From Streptomyces flavochromogenes (lineage in GTDB: Bacteria; Actinomycetota; Actinomycetes; Streptomycetales; Streptomycetaceae), in the NCBI RefSeq assembly GCF_000717595.1, contig NZ_JNZO01000006.1, forward strand, positions 372,001 through 436,000: a DNA stretch of 64,000 nucleotides, in the 5' to 3' direction. Shown one piece after another: positions 52,252-59,844 of the stretch. The notes below the pieces were generated by a model that saw nothing but the letters and a program-made list of their open reading frames with translations, did not search any database and was not told the DNA's origin. How positions within the stretch are numbered: the first letter of the stretch is position 1; every line of letters begins with the position of its first letter. The position numbers were made by a program, and so were the translations under genes.

Positions 52252-52283
52252 GAGGCGGTGGTGCCGAGCGGCACCACCGCCTC
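52252..52283 (+). terminator. strong hairpin upstream of the CNNM genes
   Basis: A perfect 14-bp stem GAGGCGGTGGTGCC/GGCACCACCGCCTC with a GAGC loop. A second 8-bp hairpin (GGGCCGCG/CGCGGCCC, 52293-52312) follows. They end the hisEG-PH transcript or form the 5' leader of the next genes. The 280-base gap holds nothing else recognisable. Confidence 0.7.
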
Positions 52284-52406
52284 GCGTGTGCAGGGCCGCG
52301 GTCTCGCGGCCCGTGAGGCCACCCTTCGACCCGAGGAGTGACTCCCTCCAGCAATGGACGGATCGTCCGGTAGTACCTGCGCCGCCCCCTCCCAGGAGGC
52401 GGCGGC

Positions 52407-53843
52407 ATGATCGTCTCCCTTCTGCTGCTCGTCGCGGCCTTCGTCCTGATCCTCGCCAACGGCTTCTTCGTGGCCGCCGAGTTCGGACTCGTGACCGTCG
52501 AGCGCGCCGAGGCCGAGCGGGCCGCGGCCGCCGGCGACCGGCGCGCCCGCACCGTCGTCACCGCCCTGCGCGAGCTGTCCTTCCAGCTCTCCGGCACCCA
52601 GCTGGGCATCACCATCACCTCCCTGGTCGTCGGCATGCTCGCCGAGCCCGCGCTCGCCGGACTGCTGCACGGACCGCTCACCGCGACCGGACTGCCCTCC
52701 GGGGCCGTCTCCGGGATCGCGGTGGTGATCGGGATGCTGCTCGCCTCCGCCGTCCAGATGGTGGTCGGCGAGCTCGTACCGAAGAACTGGGCGGTCTCCC
52801 GGCCGCTCCAGGTGGCCCGTTTCGTCGCCACCCCGCAGCGGTACTTCTCCGCCCTCTTCCGGCCGGTGATCTCGCTGCTCAACCAGGTCGCGAACCGGCT
52901 CGTACGACTCCTGGGCGTCGAGCCCACCGAGGAGCTGGACTCCGTCCGCACCCCCGGCGAACTGGTCTCCCTGGCCCGGCACTCCGCCCTGGCGGGCGCG
53001 CTCGAACAGGACACCGCCGACCTCTTCGTACGGACCCTGTCCCTCGGCGGCCTCACCGCCGAGCAGGTCATGACCCCGCGCGTGAAGGTGAGCGCCCTCC
53101 AGTGGGACGCCACCGCGGCCGACGTCCTCAACCTCACCCGGGCCACCGGCCTCTCGCGCTTCCCCGTCTACCGCGACCGCATCGACGAGATCGTCGGCAT
53201 GGTCCACCTCAAGGACGCGCTCGCCGTCTCGCCGCACGCCCGGCTGCGCACCCCCGTCGGCCGGATCGCGGTCCCGCCGCTCCTCGTGCCCGAGACGCTG
53301 CCCGCCCAGACCCTTCTGGAGCGGCTGCGCAGGGAGCAGCCGATCGCGGTGGTCGTCGACGAGTACGGCGGCACGGCCGGTGTCGTCACTCTGGAGGACA
53401 TCGTCGAGGAACTCGTCGGCGAGGTCCGCGACGAGCACGACACGGTGGCCGACGGACGGCCCGAGCTGGCCGCCGCTCCCGCCGAGGACGGCCGGCCCGC
53501 CTGGGAGGCCGACGGGTCCTGCCGGGTCCACACCCTGCGCCGGATAGGCCTCGACGTGCCCGACGGGCCGTACGAGACCGTCGCCGGGCTCGTCGCGGAT
53601 CTCCTGGGGCGCATCCCCGCCCCCGGCGACCGGGCCGAACTGCCCGGCTGGCGGCTCTCGGTGCGCCAGGTCGACCGCTACCGCGCCGAGCGCGTACGGA
53701 TCGTGCGGACGGACCCGGCGTCCGATCCGGTGTCCGATCCGACGTCGGAACCGCTGTCGGGCCCGGCGTCCGAGCCGGTTCCGGATCCGGTGGCCGGCCA
53801 CCTGGACGGGCCCGTTCCCGTCGGGGCGGAGGCGGTCCGATGA
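52407..53843 (+). CDS. CNNM/CBS-domain membrane protein (hemolysin C/CorC-like)
   Basis: The 478-residue protein has an N-terminal CNNM (DUF21) domain with about four membrane helices (MIVSLLLLVAAFVLILANGFFVAAEFGLVTVERAEAER, residues 1-170), a pair of CBS domains (about 215-335, MTPRVKVSALQWDATAADVLNLTRATGLSRFPVYRDRIDEIVGMVHLKD) and a CorC/HlyC domain (DGSCRVHTLRRIGLDVPDGPYETVAGLVADLLG). Such proteins are thought to affect magnesium or cobalt transport. The last 35 residues are an unusual degenerate repeat of DPxS(D/E)P type. ATG start at 52407. It overlaps the next gene by four bases. Confidence 0.88.
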   Translation: MIVSLLLLVAAFVLILANGFFVAAEFGLVTVERAEAERAAAAGDRRARTVVTALRELSFQLSGTQLGITITSLVVGMLAEPALAGLLHGPLTATGLPSGAVSGIAVVIGMLLASAVQMVVGELVPKNWAVSRPLQVARFVATPQRYFSALFRPVISLLNQVANRLVRLLGVEPTEELDSVRTPGELVSLARHSALAGALEQDTADLFVRTLSLGGLTAEQVMTPRVKVSALQWDATAADVLNLTRATGLSRFPVYRDRIDEIVGMVHLKDALAVSPHARLRTPVGRIAVPPLLVPETLPAQTLLERLRREQPIAVVVDEYGGTAGVVTLEDIVEELVGEVRDEHDTVADGRPELAAAPAEDGRPAWEADGSCRVHTLRRIGLDVPDGPYETVAGLVADLLGRIPAPGDRAELPGWRLSVRQVDRYRAERVRIVRTDPASDPVSDPTSEPLSGPASEPVPDPVAGHLDGPVPVGAEAVR

Positions 53844-54889
53844 GCACCCTGCCGCTTCTCTTCGCCGTCTTCCTCGTCCTGGCCAACGGCTTCTTCGTCG
53901 GAGCCGAGTTCGCGCTCGTCTCCGTGCGCCGCAGCCAGATCGAGCCGCTCGGCGGCGCCCGTGCCAAGCAGGTCCTGCACGGTCTGGAGAATCTGCCGCA
54001 GATGATGGCGGCCGCGCAGTTCGGCATCACCGTCTGCTCGCTGACGCTCGGCGCCGTCGCCGAGCCGACCGTGGCCCGTCTCCTCGAACCCGTCTTCCAC
54101 GCGGTCGGGGTCCCGGACGGGCTCGTCCATCCGCTCGGCTATGTCATCGCCCTCGCCGCGGTCGTCTTCCTCCACCTCGTCATCGGCGAGATGGTCCCGA
54201 AGAACCTGGCGATGGCCGCGCCCGAGCGGACCGCGCTCTGGCTCGCCCCCGGCCTGGTCGGCTTCGCCCGGCTCTGCCGGCCCGTGACGGCCGCGCTCGG
54301 CGCCTGCGCCCGGCTGGTCCTGCGGGCGTTCAAGGTCGAGCCGAAGGACGAGGTGGAGGCGGTCTTCACCAGCGCCCAGCTCGGCCGCCTCGTCGAGGAC
54401 GCCGGCCAGGCCGGACTGCTCGACCCGGCGGAGCAGGAGCGCCTGGAGGACGCCCTCGAACTGGGCACCCGCCCGGTGACGGACGTCCTCATCACCTCGT
54501 CCTCCCTGGTCACGGTCCCGCCGACGGTCACCCCGCGCGAGATCGAGGAGCTGACCGTACGCACCGGGTACTCACGCTTCCCGGTCCGCGCCGAGCCGGG
54601 TACCGTCTTCATGGGCTTCGTGCACGTGAAGGACGTCCTCGACCTGGACGAACGGGAGCGGGCGGTGCCCCAGCGGCTGTGGCGGCCGATGGCCACGCTC
54701 CGCGCCGAACTGCCCCTCGACGACACCCTCACCGTGATGCGTCGCGCCGCGACCCATCTGGCGCAGGTCGCGGACGGCTCGGGCCGGGTGCTCGGCCTGG
54801 TCGCCCTGGAGGACGTCCTGGAGATGCTGGTGGGCGAGGTCCGCGACCCCGCCCACCGGGTGGCGTCGGACCGGGTGCCCACCGCGTAG
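53840..54889 (+). CDS. second CNNM/CBS-domain membrane protein
   Basis: The 349-residue protein is a shorter paralogue of the preceding one. It has the CNNM domain (LPLLFAVFLVLANGFFVGAEFALVSVRRSQIEPLGG) with NLAMAAPERTALWLAP in the middle, and two CBS repeats (RPVTDVLITSSSLVTVPPTVTPREIEELTVRTGYSRFPV and a second around DVLDLDERERA). The CorC/HlyC C-terminal domain is missing, so it ends soon after VLEMLVGEVRDPAH. The ATG at 53840 overlaps the previous stop (ATGA), so both proteins are likely made together and may form heterodimers. Confidence 0.88.
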   Translation: MSTLPLLFAVFLVLANGFFVGAEFALVSVRRSQIEPLGGARAKQVLHGLENLPQMMAAAQFGITVCSLTLGAVAEPTVARLLEPVFHAVGVPDGLVHPLGYVIALAAVVFLHLVIGEMVPKNLAMAAPERTALWLAPGLVGFARLCRPVTAALGACARLVLRAFKVEPKDEVEAVFTSAQLGRLVEDAGQAGLLDPAEQERLEDALELGTRPVTDVLITSSSLVTVPPTVTPREIEELTVRTGYSRFPVRAEPGTVFMGFVHVKDVLDLDERERAVPQRLWRPMATLRAELPLDDTLTVMRRAATHLAQVADGSGRVLGLVALEDVLEMLVGEVRDPAHRVASDRVPTA

Positions 54890-54901
54890 GAGCGGTGCGC
54901 A

Positions 54902-54935
54902 CGTCGGGGCGGTCCCTCCGGGGCCCGCCCCGACG
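54902..54935. terminator. bidirectional hairpin between CNNM and EccA-like genes
   Basis: CGTCGGGGCGG (54902-54912) pairs perfectly with CCGCCCCGACG (54925-54935) around a 12-nt loop, between convergent genes. Confidence 0.65.
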
Positions 54936-54987
54936 GTCGTCGGGTCCCTCGCCAGGGCAGTGGGCCCGGGTTCCGGCAGCCCGGGTC

Positions 54988-56901
54988 CTAGTAGCCCGGG
55001 GGCTCCTGCTGGGGGCCGCGGTCGACCGGGCCCCGGCCCGACAGGACCTCGCCGTAGGCCTGCATCAGGTCGGCGAGCCGCAGGGTCGCCAGATCGTCCC
55101 GGGTCGGCGTGCCGGCGTAGCCGGAGAGCCGCAGATCGCGGTAGGCGCAGGACTTCTCGTACAGGGTGCGCAGGAAGCGGCCGTTGCCCAGCTCGTCGAT
55201 CCAGCCCTGCTCGACGACGTGCCCGCTGATCGAGCGCAGCTCGTCGCGGGCCTCGTCGTCCCAGCCGTCGCCGTTGGCCGCGGCGAGGACCTCGCCTATG
55301 GCGGTGAGTTCCAGCGGCCGGTACGAGGGGAAGTCCACCCGGGTGGTGAACCGGGAGGAGAGTCCGGGGTTGGTGTTGAGCAGCCGGTCCATGCCCTCCG
55401 GGTAGCCGGCCAGGATGACCACGAGATGGTCGCGGTTGTCCTCGGCCCGTTTGAGGAGCACCTGGAGGGCCTCGTCCCCGTAGGCGTCGCCCTTGCTGTA
55501 GCCGGTGTTGGAGAGGGCGTACGCCTCGTCCACGAAGAGCACCCCGCCGACGGCCGAGTCGATCAGCTCATTGGCCTTGACCGCGGTCTGCCCGAGGAAC
55601 TCGCCCACCAGATCGGCCCGTTGGGCCTCCACGAGATGGTCGCCGCCGAGCAGTCCGAGGGCGTAGAAGACCCGGCCGAGGATCCGCGCGACGGTGGTCT
55701 TCCCGGTGCCCGAGGGGCCGGAGAAGACGAAGTGACGTTTGGGCGGCTGGACCGGAAGTCCCTCGCCGGCGCGGAGCCGCGCCATCTCCAGCTGCGCCGA
55801 CAACGCCTTGACCTGACGCTTCACCGGTTCCAGGCCGACCATGCCCTCCAGTTCGGCGAGCGCCTCCGCGAGCAGCACCGGATCGGTGGGGCCCGCGGGA
55901 AAACGCGGTGGCACCGGCTGGGACGGCACCGGGGCCTTCTGGCGTACGGTCTCCGGCGGCGTCACCGGGGCCATCGGCGGCACGGGATCGGGCGCGAGGC
56001 GCACTCCGTCGCCCAGCGGGCCGGCCGGGTCGGGCTCGGCGCCCGGCGCCGGGTCCGCGGTGTCCTGGCCGAGACCGCCGCCGGCGGTGCCCAGGGCGAC
56101 CGTCGCGAGCCCGGCCGGGTCGTCGTACCCCTCGAAGCCGTCGTACTCGGCGATCGCCGCGAGCCGGGCCGCCGTGTCCATGAAGGTGGGGTCGATCCGG
56201 TGCACGGCCCGGTAGAGGGGCAGGGCTGCGGCGCTGCGGCCGGTCCCCTCGTGGGCGCGGGCCAGCCAGTACCGCAGCTCCTTGCGCTGGGGCTGCTCGC
56301 TGCGGCAGCGCATCAGCGAGGCCGACAGCAGCGGCTCGGCCTGCCCGTACATCTCCAGGCGCACCCGGGCCATGCCGCCGAAGAGCCCGGCCTCGATGCC
56401 GAGCAGCGGATCGTCGACCAGGGTCTCGGTGTACCGGACGAGCTGGTCCCAGTCCTTGACGAGATAGGCCCGGCAGGCGTGCAGAAAGCGGACCTGGGGG
56501 TCGGTGTCGACCGGGGGGAGCCCCGCGAGGGCGCGGTCCAGCTCCGGTACGTGGCGCCCGTCGAGCCAGTGGGAGGCGTGCGCGAGCAGCAGGTCGCGCG
56601 GGCTCTCCAGGACCGGCTGCACCCACCAGCCCAGCCAGTACCAGGAGTTGAGGGTGCGCCGGTACCGGGTCCGCTGCTCGCCGAAGCGGTCGCGGCTGCG
56701 GTACATGCGTAACAGCGCGGTCGTGGTGTCGACCCGGAGCGCGTGCAACCCGAGCCAGGCGTCCGCCATCCCGGGGTCGATCCTTACCGCCGTCCGAAAC
56801 TCGTCCTCCGCCTGCGGATACGCGCCCATCGTGTAGGCGTCGATTCCGCGCAGCCAGGCGAGCTCGGCCGGGGCCTGCGCGCCCTGCGTGCCGATGTCCA
56901 T
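54988..56901 (-). CDS. EccA/CbbX-like AAA+ ATPase with N-terminal TPR-like domain
   Basis: The 637-residue protein has a helical TPR-like N-terminal half (AWLRGIDAYTMGAYPQAEDEFRTAVRIDPGMADAWLGLHALRVD... to about 310) and an AAA+ domain from about 375. Walker A is GPSGTGKTT at 395-403, Walker B FVDEAYAL, and a CbxX/CfxQ-type pore segment sits around EFLGQTAVKANELIDSAVGG. This arrangement is that of EccA, the cytosolic ATPase of type VII (ESX) secretion. No esx, eccB, eccC, eccD or mycP gene is visible in the window. I chose the ATG at 56901, with GGGGGA upstream; a longer frame lacks support. Confidence 0.78.
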   Translation of the reverse strand: MDIGTQGAQAPAELAWLRGIDAYTMGAYPQAEDEFRTAVRIDPGMADAWLGLHALRVDTTTALLRMYRSRDRFGEQRTRYRRTLNSWYWLGWWVQPVLESPRDLLLAHASHWLDGRHVPELDRALAGLPPVDTDPQVRFLHACRAYLVKDWDQLVRYTETLVDDPLLGIEAGLFGGMARVRLEMYGQAEPLLSASLMRCRSEQPQRKELRYWLARAHEGTGRSAAALPLYRAVHRIDPTFMDTAARLAAIAEYDGFEGYDDPAGLATVALGTAGGGLGQDTADPAPGAEPDPAGPLGDGVRLAPDPVPPMAPVTPPETVRQKAPVPSQPVPPRFPAGPTDPVLLAEALAELEGMVGLEPVKRQVKALSAQLEMARLRAGEGLPVQPPKRHFVFSGPSGTGKTTVARILGRVFYALGLLGGDHLVEAQRADLVGEFLGQTAVKANELIDSAVGGVLFVDEAYALSNTGYSKGDAYGDEALQVLLKRAEDNRDHLVVILAGYPEGMDRLLNTNPGLSSRFTTRVDFPSYRPLELTAIGEVLAAANGDGWDDEARDELRSISGHVVEQGWIDELGNGRFLRTLYEKSCAYRDLRLSGYAGTPTRDDLATLRLADLMQAYGEVLSGRGPVDRGPQQEPPGY

Positions 56902-57069
56902 CGGGTCCCCCACAACCGTCTTCGCATGGACGGGATTTGACCGCACCTGGGGGCATCGTACCTGCGCAGGGGGTGTGTACTTAAGGAGAAGCACATGATC
57001 CGGAAGCGGTGACCCTGGGTGAGCATCAGGGGCCGCGAAGGGCCCTTGGGAGGGCCGTCAGGGGCAGAA

Positions 57070-57107
57070 CGAAGCCCCCGATCACGGGGGAACAACCGGG
57101 GGCTTCG
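57070..57107 (-). terminator. hairpin downstream of the uridine-kinase-like gene
   Basis: CGAAGCCCCCG (57070-57080) pairs with CGGGGGCTTCG (57097-57107), 11 bp, loop 16. It lies 104 bases after the stop of the next minus-strand gene. Confidence 0.55.
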
Positions 57108-57210
57108 CGTCCGCGGCGGCTCCGAAAAGCCGCACATTCAGAACGTAAGACCTGTACGCCCCTTGGGTCAAGCGGAGTTGAGGCACTTGCGAAAGCGGAC
57201 TTTCGGCCCC

Positions 57211-57840
57211 TCAGTTCACGGACATGAAGCCGTCACGGTACGTGATGATCTGGTCCGTGCCCGCTGTCACACCCGGCCCGGGGAGCCAGTCGTACCCCTC
57301 GTGGCGCTCGCGTACCAGGGTGTCGGCGAAGGGCCGGGAGGGGTCCCCGGCGAAATGGCGAGTCTCCGCCACGGTCCAGCCGTCCCAGAAAGCGGCCTGG
57401 TCCGGGCCGTCCCGATGGCGGCCCCGCGCCCACGACTCCTCGGGACCGCGCTCCATCCACAGCAGCCACGCGAGGAACGGCCGCACCACCGCCCGTCCCA
57501 CGCCGACCCCCTCGACGAGGACGACCGGGGCCGGCGGGAGCTCGCGCGTCTCGCCGAAGCGGTGGAGGTTCCAGTCGTACGGACGGTACGACGCGCTCTC
57601 GCCGCGCGCGAGGGGACCGAGGACCTGCTCCCGCAGCCGCCCGGTCCACTCGAAGAGCTCCTCGTGCGTGGCGAGGTCGTCGAGGTGGAGGACGGGGGCG
57701 TCGCCCAGGGCGGTGGAGAGGCGGGCGGCCAGCGTGGACTTGCCGGAGCCCGCGTGGCCGTCGACCGCGATCAGCCGGACCGGTCCGCAGGAGGGCGGCA
57801 GCCGGAGCAGCGCGTGGGCCGCGCGATCGAGGTCGTTCAT
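57211..57840 (-). CDS. uridine-kinase-like P-loop NTPase
   Basis: The 209-residue protein resembles the uridine kinase/phosphoribulokinase group. The P-loop is IAVDGHAGSGKSTLAARL (about residues 25-42), followed by VLHLDDLATHEELFEWTGRLREQVLGPLARG and a substrate loop with YRPYDWNLHRFGETRELPPAPVVLVEGVGVG. It ends with RHEGYDWLPGPGVTAGTDQII. The phosphate acceptor cannot be named. The ATG at 57840 faces away from the C39 gene; the 342-base gap between them holds an ACCAATATTGGT palindrome. Confidence 0.75.
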   Translation of the reverse strand: MNDLDRAAHALLRLPPSCGPVRLIAVDGHAGSGKSTLAARLSTALGDAPVLHLDDLATHEELFEWTGRLREQVLGPLARGESASYRPYDWNLHRFGETRELPPAPVVLVEGVGVGRAVVRPFLAWLLWMERGPEESWARGRHRDGPDQAAFWDGWTVAETRHFAGDPSRPFADTLVRERHEGYDWLPGPGVTAGTDQIITYRDGFMSVN

Positions 57841-57904
57841 GGGCCCAGGGTAGGGGAGTGGGGGACCGTCGCAGGTCAGGGAGGTACCGCCGTCAGTGGT
57901 AGAG

Positions 57905-57916
57905 ACCAATATTGGT
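57905..57916. promoter_or_regulatory. ACCAATATTGGT palindrome in the divergent gap
   Basis: A perfect 12-bp AT-rich palindrome lies 65 bases upstream of the uridine-kinase-like start and 267 bases before the C39 peptidase gene. In 70% GC DNA this stands out as a possible operator. The remaining gap 57917-58182 is GC-rich and shows no other clear signal. Confidence 0.4.
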
Positions 57917-58182
57917 GCGGCGACGCGGGGCGAAGTGCTGGCGGAGGCGTGGTGGAAGCCGCGATAGTGGGGCGCGCGCGGCCCGTCCGTGCGCCCTGCG
58001 GGTCCCGGCGCCCGGAGGCCACTACGCCCGCGTGCCCGCCCGCCCGCGGGCCCGGCCCGGTCCGCCGGCCCCCTGCCTCAAGACCCGGCCCGCCCCACGC
58101 CCGCCCGCTCGCCCTGCCGCTCGCTCGTCCGGCTCGTCCACAGGTTCGTACGCCCACCGTTCTCGACTGGGGGTCACCGTCC

Positions 58183-59583
58183 ATGACCAGCTCCACCCCG
58201 CGCAGAACCGTTCTCGCAGCGGCCCTCGCGGCCGCCGGAACGGCGGCCACGGCCGCTCCCGCCGTTGCCGCCGTCCCCGACCGTGCCGCCCGCCGCCCGG
58301 GCGCGGACCCGGCCTCCGCCGGGGACGCGGGGCGGGGCCACGCCCCCGCACCCGGCCTCGTCGACAACCGCTTCTGGGCCTCGTACACGGACTGGAGGTG
58401 CGGCAGCGCGGCCGGTACGAGGGCGGTCGCCGGACACCGCCCGGGTCTGGTCCTCGCCGCCCCGGCCGGGCGCACCGACTACACCGACCCGCACACCGGG
58501 CGGACCTCCGCTTGGGAGTACGCCGTCTGGACCTCGCCCGAGCACACCCCGACCGTGCCCGCCGCCGAGGTCATCGCCTCCTGGAACGCCCACACCCCGC
58601 CCGGCACCTGGCTCCAGGTCGAGCTGTCCGGCACGTACACCGACGCGACCGCCACCCCCTGGTACGTCCTGGGCCGCTGGGCCTCCGGGGACGGCGACAT
58701 CCGGCGGACCTCGGTCGACGACCAGACCGACGGCAGGAGCACCGTCTGGACCGACACCTTCGCGATCGACGACACGGCGAGCGGGCTGCGGCTGGCCTCG
58801 TACCGCCTGCGGCTGACGCTCTACCGCGCCCCGGGCAGCGGTCTCACGCCCACGGTCTGGCGGATCGGCGCGATGGCCTCGGACATCCCGGACCGCTTCA
58901 CGGTCCCGGCCTCCGGCCCGGGGCTCGCCCGCGAGCTGGCCGTGCCGCGCTATTCGCAGAACACCCACGTCGGGCAGTACCCCGAGTACGACAACGGCGG
59001 CGAGGCGTGGTGCAGCCCGACCTCCTCCCAGATGATCGTCGAGTACTGGGGGCGCCGTCCCTCGGCCGAGGACCTCGACTGGGTGAACCCGGCCTTCGCC
59101 GACCCCCAGGTCTGCCACGCGGCCCGCTTCACCTTCGACCACCAGTACGAGGGCTGCGGCAACTGGCCCTTCAACGCCGCCTACGCGGCCACGTACCCCG
59201 ACATGAACGCCGTGGTCACCCGGCTGCGCTCGCTCACCGAACTGGAGAGCCTCGTCCGGGCCGGCATCCCGGCCATAACGTCCCAGTCCTTCCTCAAGGA
59301 GGAACTGACCGGGGCCGGCTACGGCACCTCAGGCCACCTCATGACCGTCATCGGCTTCACGGCGGACGGCGACATCATCGCGAACGACCCCGCCTCCCCG
59401 AGCAACGAGGCCGTCCGCCGGGTCTACCGACGCCGCGAGTGGGAGAACATCTGGCTCCGCACCAAGCGCTACGACGCGAACGGCAAGGTCAGAAGCGGTA
59501 CGGGCGGGGTCTGCTACGTCTACTGGCCGCACAGACCGTCACCGACCCAACGCCGCGCGCTGCAGGATCTCGGCCTGGCGTGA
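58183..59583 (+). CDS. Tat-exported C39-like cysteine peptidase family protein
   Basis: The 466-residue protein starts with TSSTPRRTVLAAALAAAGTAATAAPAVA, a twin-arginine-like signal (RR at residues 7-8). A beta-rich N-terminal region (about 60-245, TDWRCGSAAGTRAVAGHRPGLVLAAPAGRTDY...) precedes a C39-like peptidase domain. The catalytic region reads YDNGGEAWCSPTSSQMIVEYWG (Cys) and HLMTVIGFTADGDIIANDPAS (His, Asp). C39_2 proteins of this type are secreted and their substrates are unknown. ATG at 58183. The next genes (Hint toxin) are cotranscribed only if the hairpin downstream is read through. Confidence 0.82.
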   Translation: MTSSTPRRTVLAAALAAAGTAATAAPAVAAVPDRAARRPGADPASAGDAGRGHAPAPGLVDNRFWASYTDWRCGSAAGTRAVAGHRPGLVLAAPAGRTDYTDPHTGRTSAWEYAVWTSPEHTPTVPAAEVIASWNAHTPPGTWLQVELSGTYTDATATPWYVLGRWASGDGDIRRTSVDDQTDGRSTVWTDTFAIDDTASGLRLASYRLRLTLYRAPGSGLTPTVWRIGAMASDIPDRFTVPASGPGLARELAVPRYSQNTHVGQYPEYDNGGEAWCSPTSSQMIVEYWGRRPSAEDLDWVNPAFADPQVCHAARFTFDHQYEGCGNWPFNAAYAATYPDMNAVVTRLRSLTELESLVRAGIPAITSQSFLKEELTGAGYGTSGHLMTVIGFTADGDIIANDPASPSNEAVRRVYRRREWENIWLRTKRYDANGKVRSGTGGVCYVYWPHRPSPTQRRALQDLGLA

Positions 59584-59590
59584 GCATGCA

Positions 59591-59664
59591 CGGACCGGCG
59601 GCCGCCTCGACGACCTGACGGCAGCGTTCCTGTCAGTCCTGCGCGAGGCGGCCGTACCGGTCCG
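59591..59664 (+). terminator. long hairpin after the C39 gene
   Basis: CGGACCGG plus CGGCCGCCTCG (59591-59609) pair with CGAGGCGGCCG, a TA bulge and CCGGTCCG (59644-59664): 19 bp in total, loop 34. It isolates the peptidase gene from the toxin gene. Confidence 0.6.
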
Positions 59665-59844
59665 CCGTCATCCCGCCGCGAACCGGCCCTCGTTCCCCCG
59701 CCGAACGCCGAATGATCATGACCTGCGGTAACGGTCTACGCTCGGCCGCGACCACGTGCGCTGTGTCATGCGCACGGCATTGACGGCGGCGGATTCGCCG
59801 CCAGGGGGAGCGCGGGCCCGGGGGGTCCGCGCCGTAAGGAACGC

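Noticed and set aside
53700..53805. Direct DNA repeats as a possible recombination site
   Set aside because: They are coding repeats at the end of a CNNM protein gene in the correct frame.
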